Positions 1 through 6,704 of a stretch of DNA of 30,943 nt are shown here, in pieces; positions within the stretch are counted from its first letter, which is position 1; each line of letters begins with the position of its first letter. The translations under genes were made by a program, and so were the position numbers. The DNA is from Nitrospirota bacterium (GTDB lineage Bacteria > Nitrospirota > Thermodesulfovibrionia > Thermodesulfovibrionales > JdFR-88). The notes under the pieces are model-generated. The model had not been told where the DNA came from and did not search any database. It saw only the letters and a list, made by a program, of their open reading frames with translations. The DNA is taken from the NCBI GenBank assembly GCA_021790695.1, contig JAJYGJ010000167.1:1-30943 (forward strand). Reading direction: 5' to 3'.

Positions 1-1269
<1,269 letters not shown>

Positions 1270-1317
1270 TCTGCGATTCCTCCTTCATAATTTTTATATT
1301 CCTTCCATTAAAAATTT

Positions 1318-1848
1318 TCAATCTTCCTTTTTCCTGGATACGGCGACAAGCGAGGCGCGAAGCACCTTCCCGTTATGAACATAGCCGGTCCTCAGTTCCT
1401 CGACGACGGTCTTGTCCGGAGTGTCATCGCGCTCAACCTGGGAGATCGCGTGGTGGAACGCCGGGTCAAAGGGCCGGCCGAGGGCGTCAATGGCCTTTAG
1501 GCCGGCCTTCTCAAGCACCCTTTTAAGTTCCCGCAGGGTCATCTCCACACCCTGTGCGAGTCCGCTCTTGGTGTGCGGGGCGTGCTTGAGGGCGGTCTCC
1601 AGGTTGTCCAGGGTGGGCAGGAGCGCCGAGATAAGGTCCTCGACGGCCCTTTTCGATGCGTCCTCCCTCTCCCTTGCCGCCATCTTTCTGTAGTTTTCAA
1701 ATTCGGCGTAAAGCCTCAGGTATTTCTCTTTTTCCTCCTCGACCTCTTTTTCGAGGGCGGCGATGGTCTCCTCCGGGGGCCTTTCCTCTATCAGGCCTTC
1801 CTCCTTCGTCCGGCCCTCCCGTTTCTCAAAGATGTTTTCTTCGGCCAT
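1318..1848 (-). CDS. grpE: Nucleotide exchange factor GrpE
   Basis: Cytoplasmic cochaperone that releases ADP from DnaK and resets its cycle. The 176-residue protein is of usual length. A charged N-terminal tail leads into a long coiled-coil helix (EKEVEEEKEKYLRLYAEFENYRK, roughly residues 33-55) that serves for dimerisation. After the helices comes the C-terminal beta domain, with GRPFDPAFHHAISQ and the closing GYVHNGKVLRASLVAVS, the family signature that contacts the DnaK ATPase domain. It lies between hrcA and dnaK as in other class I heat-shock operons. Unusually, the gap from hrcA is 245 bp and is filled by a 186-bp inverted-repeat element, so its expression depends on read-through of that element or on a promoter inside it. 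Confidence 0.97.
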   Translation of the reverse strand: MAEENIFEKREGRTKEEGLIEERPPEETIAALEKEVEEEKEKYLRLYAEFENYRKMAAREREDASKRAVEDLISALLPTLDNLETALKHAPHTKSGLAQGVEMTLRELKRVLEKAGLKAIDALGRPFDPAFHHAISQVERDDTPDKTVVEELRTGYVHNGKVLRASLVAVSRKKED

Positions 1849-1869
1849 GTTTTTCCCCGCTCCTTAATA

Positions 1870-2055
1870 GAACCTGTCTCAAAATCGCTTCCGGCTGTCC
1901 CGCCCTGGCGGGACTGAAATCGCGGCATACGGTGTCATCAAGGGAAAATCGTCCTCAACGCAGCGATGCTCCGCCTCCGGGCGCTTTCCCCTTTCTTCCT
2001 TGTCTGCCACGATTTCCTCTCTCTTTCGCTTCAGAATCAATTTTGAGACAGGTTC
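1870..2055. repeat. MITE-like inverted-repeat element, full copy A
   Basis: A 186-bp element with perfect 16-bp terminal inverted repeats, GAACCTGTCTCAAAAT at 1870-1885 and its exact complement at 2040-2055. A TA dinucleotide flanks each end (1868-1869 and 2056-2057), which could be a target-site duplication. A second full copy lies at 24533-24724, with fragments at about 19336-19454 and 23100-23141. The middle is conserved between copies except for two variable spots; here one is the small hairpin GTCCCGCC-ct-GGCGGGAC. No transposase is encoded, so if mobile it would depend on an enzyme supplied elsewhere. It occupies almost the whole hrcA-grpE gap. A reading frame runs through most of it on the minus strand, but I do not call it a gene. 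Confidence 0.85.
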
Positions 2056-2093
2056 TAAATTCATTAAACATTAGTTAAGATTGAGTGCAAACG

Positions 2094-3119
2094 CTAACGC
2101 GCCAGCGCCTCGGTTATGATTTTGGCTATGCCATGCACCATGGCCATCGCCTTCGGGTAGTCCATCCTGGTCGGGCCTATGACGCCGACGGTGCCCGCGG
2201 TCTTGCCTCCCCGCTTGAAGGCGGATACGACCATGCTCAAGTCCCTCATCTCCCTGACGGGATTTTCCGAGCCTATGACGACGGAAGGGGCGTCCTCGCT
2301 CTCGGAGCCCACCTGCTCCAGGAGCTTGAGCATGAAGTGCTTGTCCTCTATGGCCCCGGCGATCTGCCCGATCCGGTCGGAAAAATCCGGCAGCCCGATG
2401 AAATCCGAAAACCCGCTGATATAGATGTCTCCCGCGGGAAATGTAAGGGCCTCGCGGCATATCCTTACGGCCTTGGATATAAGAATATCACATAACGCCT
2501 TTTCCCTCGACATCTCCCTGATAAGCTTGAAACGTATCTCGTCGATCGTATAACCCGAAAATTCCTGGTTCAGGTATTCGGATATCCTCCTTAAGGTGCG
2601 CGGGGAAAGCGCCTGGTCCATCCGGATGAGCTTGTGCTTTATGAGCCCCTCGTCCGTAAGGAGCATGACCGCCACATAGTTGCCCCGGTAACTGAAGAGC
2701 TCCATGCGGTTCAGGGTGGTCTTGCCGGACTTCATGGGCGCGGCCAGCCCCAGGTATTTCGAGCGCTCCGAAAGCGTCCTTGCCGCCATCTCCAGGAGCC
2801 CGCCCAGGTCTTCCCTGGCGGCCTCGAGCCTGGCGATGAAGGACTCCAGCAGCCCGTCTTCGGCCTCCCGGCGCTTCGAGATATAGTCCACATAAAACCT
2901 GTACCCCCTGTCGGTGGGCACCCTGCCCGCGGAGGTGTGGGGCTGCGCCAGGAACCCGAACTCCTCGAGGTCCGCCATAATGTTCCTTATCGTGGCCGGG
3001 GAGAGGTTAAAGGAGTACGCCTTCGTGATGAACCTGGAGCCAACCGGTTCATTCGTGCTGATGTAGCTCCTCACTACCGAATACAGCACCCTTTCGGTGC
3101 GCTCGTTAAGCATCTCCAT
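2094..3119 (-). CDS. hrcA: Heat-inducible transcription repressor HrcA
   Basis: Repressor that binds the CIRCE operator and shuts off class I heat-shock genes; its folding depends on GroEL in the characterised systems. The 341-residue protein starts with the winged helix of the family (RTERVLYSVVRSYI, then LSPATIRNIMADLEEFGFL and TSAGRVPTDRGYRFYVD, about residues 7-78), followed by the GAF-like and dimerisation regions ending in VVGVIGPTRMDYPKAMAMV-type sequence. The start at 3117-3119 has GGGAGG about 8 nt upstream; a second in-frame ATG lies two codons in. It is first in hrcA-grpE-dnaK, directly downstream of a perfect CIRCE, so it should repress itself and its operon. Confidence 0.97.
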   Translation of the reverse strand: MEMLNERTERVLYSVVRSYISTNEPVGSRFITKAYSFNLSPATIRNIMADLEEFGFLAQPHTSAGRVPTDRGYRFYVDYISKRREAEDGLLESFIARLEAAREDLGGLLEMAARTLSERSKYLGLAAPMKSGKTTLNRMELFSYRGNYVAVMLLTDEGLIKHKLIRMDQALSPRTLRRISEYLNQEFSGYTIDEIRFKLIREMSREKALCDILISKAVRICREALTFPAGDIYISGFSDFIGLPDFSDRIGQIAGAIEDKHFMLKLLEQVGSESEDAPSVVIGSENPVREMRDLSMVVSAFKRGGKTAGTVGVIGPTRMDYPKAMAMVHGIAKIITEALAR

Positions 3120-3143
3120 ATCCGCCGCCTCCCGCCATCGTCT

Positions 3144-3170
3144 TTAGCACTCAAACATCGAGAGTGCTAA
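3144..3170. promoter_or_regulatory. CIRCE operator (HrcA binding site)
   Basis: Perfect match to the CIRCE consensus: TTAGCACTC, nine bases, GAGTGCTAA. It lies directly downstream of the -10 box, over the expected transcription start and 25 bp before the hrcA ATG, so bound HrcA would block initiation for the whole operon. Confidence 0.97.
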
Positions 3171-3173
3171 AAT

Positions 3174-3203
3174 AATTTAGCAGCTTGTGCTCCGCCCTGT
3201 CAA
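3174..3203 (-). promoter_or_regulatory. hrcA operon promoter (housekeeping sigma type)
   Basis: On the minus strand, -35 TTGACA (3198-3203), an 18-nt spacer and -10 TAAATT (3174-3179), immediately followed by CIRCE. The -35 box overlaps the stop codon of speE, so the heat-shock promoter is embedded in the end of the upstream polyamine gene. Confidence 0.85.
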
Positions 3204-4060
3204 GCGATCCTTGCCGGAAGGCCCCAGTCGAGCTTGTCGTCCATGAGCTTCCGGTAGAATTTCGGCGTTACGAAGGACTGGGCGTGTATCTCGTCGTCAT
3301 AGTATCTGGTTTGTATCTCGAATTTCCGCCTCGCCTCGCGCGGGTCCAGGGACACGGAGCCGACCGCGAAGGCCCACAGGTTGCCCGGATAGGTGGCGAT
3401 GGTGGCGGTGTAGAGGTCGACCGAAGGGAATGATTCCTTCAATATCTGCTGCACCTTCCTCACGGTCTCCTTATGATAGATGAGCGATTCGGAATGGGTG
3501 ACGAAAAAGCCGTCGCCGGAGAGGCAGTCTTTCACCGCCGAAAAGAAATTTTTGGTGTAGAGGCTCCGGGCGAAACCGATGATATCTGTGGAGTCCACGA
3601 TTATGACGTCAATGTCGCCCCGCGGGGTCTTTCTTACGAACTCCGCGCCGTCCATGGGCCGTATCTCGACCCTCGGGTCGTCCAGGCCGGACGAGACGGA
3701 CGGAAAAAATTTCCGGGAAATCTCTATCACCTTTTCGTCTATCTCCACGAGATAGACCTTCTGCACGCTTTCGTGCTTCAGCACCTCCCTTACCACCCCG
3801 CCGTCGCCCCCGCCTATCACGATTACCTTCCGGGGGGCGGGATTGGCGTGCATCACGGGATGGGTGAGCATCTCATGATAGAAAAACTCGTCCGCCTCGG
3901 TCATCTGAACGGTCCCGTCCAGCAGGAGCATCCTGCCGAAATCGGGGCTCTCGAGGACGGCTATCTCCTGGAACCTGCTCTTCCCCTTGTAGAGTATGTT
4001 TTCGATCTCGTAGCAGTACCCGACCGGGGAAAAAGGCGCGCTTTCAAAGAATTTTATCAT
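3200..4060 (-). CDS. speE: Spermidine synthase (polyamine aminopropyltransferase)
   Basis: Cytoplasmic enzyme that transfers the aminopropyl group of decarboxylated S-adenosylmethionine to putrescine, giving spermidine. The 286 residues match the usual bacterial length. Visible motifs are LLLDGTVQMTEADEFFYHEML (about 45-65), the GGGDGG nucleotide loop at 83-88, the acidic LVEIDEKVIE loop near 104-113, and the catalytic-loop segment IIVDSTD at 153-159. After that Asp the family usually reads PIGPA or similar; here it is IIGFA, a small departure near the substrate pocket. The start is preceded by GGGGGGTGA. It lies 90 bp downstream of the decarboxylase, so the two form a polyamine unit. The exact amine acceptor cannot be fixed from sequence alone. 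Confidence 0.93.
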   Translation of the reverse strand: MIKFFESAPFSPVGYCYEIENILYKGKSRFQEIAVLESPDFGRMLLLDGTVQMTEADEFFYHEMLTHPVMHANPAPRKVIVIGGGDGGVVREVLKHESVQKVYLVEIDEKVIEISRKFFPSVSSGLDDPRVEIRPMDGAEFVRKTPRGDIDVIIVDSTDIIGFARSLYTKNFFSAVKDCLSGDGFFVTHSESLIYHKETVRKVQQILKESFPSVDLYTATIATYPGNLWAFAVGSVSLDPREARRKFEIQTRYYDDEIHAQSFVTPKFYRKLMDDKLDWGLPARIA

Positions 4061-4114
4061 CTTGCTTCACCCCCCTGGAGGATTGATATTTCCGCGGCAA
4101 ACCGCCAGCGGCAA

Positions 4115-4133
4115 GTCCTGCGATACGCAGGAC
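4115..4133. repeat. Intercistronic hairpin between decarboxylase and speE
   Basis: Perfect 8-bp stem GTCCTGCG / CGCAGGAC with a 3-nt loop, in the 90-bp gap between the two polyamine genes. There is no T-run after it on the minus strand, so it is more likely an RNA-processing or stabilising hairpin than a terminator. A second GC-rich imperfect fold lies beside it at about 4091-4110. Confidence 0.55.
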
Positions 4134-4150
4134 AATACGCCCGCCATCCG

Positions 4151-5347
4151 TCAAACGAGCAGCGTCTTCGGTATTGCGAAACCGTTGAATTCCGACGCGT
4201 ACGAGGTCGTATAGGCCCCGCATGAGAGGACCAGCACCAGGTCCCCCACCGCCGGCTCCCTGAGCATCACGTTCGTGTCGATTACGTCGAAGCTGTCGCA
4301 GCTCGGCCCGGCGACGGTCCAGGGCCTCCGGGCGCTCCCATCCGTTTCTCCGGATTGCCCGCCCCCGCCGGCAGCCGGATTGCGCTCCACTATGTAGCTG
4401 TACCTGATCCCCCCGACGCTCTCCATGAGGCCGTTAAAGACGCCCACGTCCAGGTGAAGCCAGTCCTCGTCCGCCCGCCGCGACTTGCCTATGACCCGGC
4501 TCACGAAGACGCCGGCGTCGCCCACCACCGCCCTGCCCGGCTCGATGAAGACCGAAATGCCCGGCGGGAAAAGCTCGCCTATGAGCCCGTCGATGTTTTT
4601 TTCGATCCTCTCTATCCCCATGACAACCTTGGTGTATCTTACCGGATAACCGCCGCCGATGTTGAGGACGCTTAAATTTATGCCGTTTCCGGCGGCGATC
4701 TCCCAGAGGATTTTCGCCTTGTAAAGGGCATTGTTCCAGTTGTAGACGTTCGTGCACTGTGAGCCCACGTGGAAAGTGATGCCCACGGGGTCGAGCCCCC
4801 GCCGGGCGGCGTGGGATATGAGGGCCGCGCCCTCGTCTATCTCCACCCCGAATTTCTTGCTGAGGGGCCATTCGCTGCCCTCGTTGGGGACCGAAAGCCT
4901 GAGATAGACCTTTGCGCCGGGGACCATGCGGGCCAGTTTCTCCACTTCCTCCCTGGAATCGTAGGCGTAGTATTTTATGCCGTAGGCGGCCGCCCGTTCG
5001 AGGAATTTGAACGTCTTCACGGGATTGGAGGTGATGATCCTCCCGGCCTCGACGCCCAGCCGGGCCAGAAGCTCAAGCTCCCCCTCGCTTGCTATCTCGA
5101 AGTTCAGGCCGAGGCCGGCCAGGAACCTGACGACTTCGAGCCCGGGGTTCGCCTTGACCGCGAAAAAGACCTTCGAGCCCCGTATGTTTTTCCCGATTGC
5201 CGCGGCCTTCCTTTTCACCTGCTCGCCGTCCATGAGGAGCACGGGGGTCTCGACCTCGTGCGTGTCCAGAAATGAAAGGACGTTCAGGAGCGAGGACTTC
5301 GATATGATCTCCCTGTGGAACGGCTCTATCCCGAAAACTCTTGTCAT
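4151..5347 (-). CDS. Ornithine/lysine-type decarboxylase, alanine-racemase fold (group IV)
   Basis: PLP enzyme that most likely decarboxylates ornithine (perhaps also lysine) to make the putrescine used by the adjacent spermidine synthase. The 398 residues fit fold-III ornithine decarboxylases. Seen are the PLP-lysine motif FFAVKANP (Lys65), HVGSQ (His193), GGGYP (231-235), the phosphate-binding EPGRAVVGDAG (269-279) and the active-site Cys-Asp in GPSCDSFDVI (Cys350, Asp351). About 20 residues rich in Gly, Ser and Ala (323-342, NPAAGGGGQSGETDGSARRP) are inserted just before that Cys loop. Carboxynorspermidine decarboxylase or diaminopimelate decarboxylase are related folds, but the CDSFDVI context and the speE neighbour favour ornithine. 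No Shine-Dalgarno precedes the ATG; a TATAAT box lies 9 nt upstream. Confidence 0.88.
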   Translation of the reverse strand: MTRVFGIEPFHREIISKSSLLNVLSFLDTHEVETPVLLMDGEQVKRKAAAIGKNIRGSKVFFAVKANPGLEVVRFLAGLGLNFEIASEGELELLARLGVEAGRIITSNPVKTFKFLERAAAYGIKYYAYDSREEVEKLARMVPGAKVYLRLSVPNEGSEWPLSKKFGVEIDEGAALISHAARRGLDPVGITFHVGSQCTNVYNWNNALYKAKILWEIAAGNGINLSVLNIGGGYPVRYTKVVMGIERIEKNIDGLIGELFPPGISVFIEPGRAVVGDAGVFVSRVIGKSRRADEDWLHLDVGVFNGLMESVGGIRYSYIVERNPAAGGGGQSGETDGSARRPWTVAGPSCDSFDVIDTNVMLREPAVGDLVLVLSCGAYTTSYASEFNGFAIPKTLLV

Positions 5348-5356
5348 AAGCTTGAT

Positions 5357-5362
5357 ATTATA
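5357..5362 (-). promoter_or_regulatory. -10 box of the decarboxylase gene, possible leaderless start
   Basis: A perfect TATAAT on the minus strand ends 9 nt before the ATG at 5345-5347, so transcription would begin at or next to the start codon. No good -35 hexamer is visible at 16-18 nt, and no ribosome binding site lies between box and ATG. Confidence 0.45.
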
Positions 5363-5369
5363 AATGGTT

Positions 5370-6344
5370 TTAAAAAAAACCGGTTATCCGCTTTAAAAGC
5401 GCGGCCCTCGCCTCCCTGTCAAAGACGGTCTCCGCATGGTTCAAGTGAAAATTCAGGTGCTCCCGCGCGTGCGGGCAGACGGCGCTTTCCGCGGAGACAA
5501 GCCCGTCGCCAAGCCCGTCTTTTATCTCGTCCGGCACTGCCCATCCGGGGGCTATTTTCTCCAGCGCCTCCGGGAAACCGATACCCAGGAGATTGAAAAA
5601 CCGCGGGTCCGTGCCCCCGGCCGATACCGAAGGGCACCGTGTCCGCGGGGGCCTCAAGCCGGCGAAAAAGGCGGAGCCGGGCAGAAGCTCGGCCACCGCG
5701 GGGCTTTGAATGAAGGCGAGCATCCTGTTTACGGCCACCCCGATGCGGGATTCCGGTTCGCCCCTCCGGAGGGCCTTTACGGCCATCGCCGCGGGGGCCG
5801 CTATCACCGCCCATCTTGCCAGCGTCGTGCCCTTATGCGGGCCCGCGATGCTCACGAAACCTTTTATCAACGGGTCCGGCCGTTCGAGATACTTGCTTAT
5901 GACCAGGGCGCCCCTGGAGTGGCCCACGAGCACCACCTTTTGCCCCGCCGGCTTTTCCTCCCGCACCCTGTCCAGCAGCGCTTCGAGGCCGGCCAGCGCC
6001 TCTTCGATCCTCCCAGCCGGCCGCTTGAAAGAGAAGGCGACGGTGGTGAAGCCGGCAAGGGCAAGATCATGATAGAGGCTCCGGAGCCCCGTGGGCTTTT
6101 GATGCGCGCCGGGGCCCTGGAGCCCGCCTGTCCGCAGCAGGGTCCTGAGCGGGAAAAGCCCTCCCAGGATTCGCGCGTCTTCCGGGGCGGCCCATATCCT
6201 CTTGTCAACGCCCAGGCCGTGGACAAAGACCGCCCACGGCATATCCCTTTTCCCCCGGATGATCGCCGCGCCTTCCCACTCGTCCCCGGCCACTTTTCCG
6301 GACATTTTCTCTTTCCCGGCCCTTTTCCGGCCTTTATCGTCCAT
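5370..6344 (-). CDS. Alpha/beta-hydrolase, lipase/esterase-like
   Basis: Predicted serine hydrolase of the alpha/beta fold; the substrate is unknown. Counting from the internal ATG at 6303-6305, it has the oxyanion-loop motif VFVHGLG (27-32), the nucleophile elbow VGHSRG with Ser130, the GDGLVS segment supplying an acid (Asp267) as in triacylglycerol lipases, and His290 in LNHAETVFD. The triad is thus complete and the 311-residue length normal. No signal peptide or lipobox is visible, so a cytoplasmic place is likely. The start is uncertain. The ATG at 6342-6344 would be leaderless from the promoter at 6353-6381, while the ATG at 6305 has GGGAAAGAG upstream and starts nearer the conserved domain. 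It stops 22 bp before the decarboxylase ATG, on the same strand. Confidence 0.8.
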   Translation of the reverse strand: MDDKGRKRAGKEKMSGKVAGDEWEGAAIIRGKRDMPWAVFVHGLGVDKRIWAAPEDARILGGLFPLRTLLRTGGLQGPGAHQKPTGLRSLYHDLALAGFTTVAFSFKRPAGRIEEALAGLEALLDRVREEKPAGQKVVLVGHSRGALVISKYLERPDPLIKGFVSIAGPHKGTTLARWAVIAAPAAMAVKALRRGEPESRIGVAVNRMLAFIQSPAVAELLPGSAFFAGLRPPRTRCPSVSAGGTDPRFFNLLGIGFPEALEKIAPGWAVPDEIKDGLGDGLVSAESAVCPHAREHLNFHLNHAETVFDREARAALLKRITGFF

Positions 6345-6352
6345 CGCCACCA

Positions 6353-6381
6353 ATATTATGCGCGGGCATCGCGCCTGTCAA
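6353..6381 (-). promoter_or_regulatory. Consensus promoter of the hydrolase gene
   Basis: On the minus strand, -35 TTGACA (6376-6381), a 17-nt spacer and -10 TAATAT (6353-6358). This is nearly ideal for the housekeeping sigma factor. The expected start falls only 1-3 nt before the ATG at 6344. Confidence 0.85.
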
Positions 6382-6704
6382 TAAATCAAAAGAGCAGGCA
6401 GTGTCGCAGTTTGGTTTCGCCGGGCGATGGCGCTTTCGCTTTTTTGGCTTTGAGTTCCCGTGGAACTCAATGTAGGGAATTTTAAATTTTATGTGTGATG
6501 CGGAAGACGGATGGTCGCAAGGCGCAGTGGGCTGGCGGTGAGCGAAACGCGCCCCCGGGGCGGCCCGCCGCAGGTGGGATCAGCCGCCCTGAGGCCCCGC
6601 GCAAAGCCCGCCTTGGAGGGATGGGGTGCGGGGCCGAATTGGCGCGGGAGCCGAACCGCCTGCCCTACTCCGCGGCGAACGAGTAGAGCATGCCCTCTAT
6701 ACGG
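6382..6704. other. Gene-free stretch with repeat remnant and hairpin
   Basis: I see no convincing gene here. It holds a 30-bp segment (6411-6440) matching 27 of 30 positions of 27552-27581, and a perfect hairpin with 9-bp arms TTGAGTTCC / GGAACTCAA at 6450-6470. The remainder (6495-6690) is GC-rich with short open frames on several frames, none with a ribosome binding site or recognisable product. It may be decayed repeat or gene sequence. No clear terminator for typA is visible. Confidence 0.5.

Noticed and set aside
1879..2064. A 61-codon frame covering the inverted-repeat element on the minus strand
   Set aside because: It begins outside the element and runs through both terminal repeats; translation is not supported, so it is discussed as a finding and not annotated as a gene.
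6450..6470. Hairpin with 9-bp arms as a possible terminator
   Set aside because: No T-run follows on either strand at the right distance, and it lies more than 230 bp past the typA stop.
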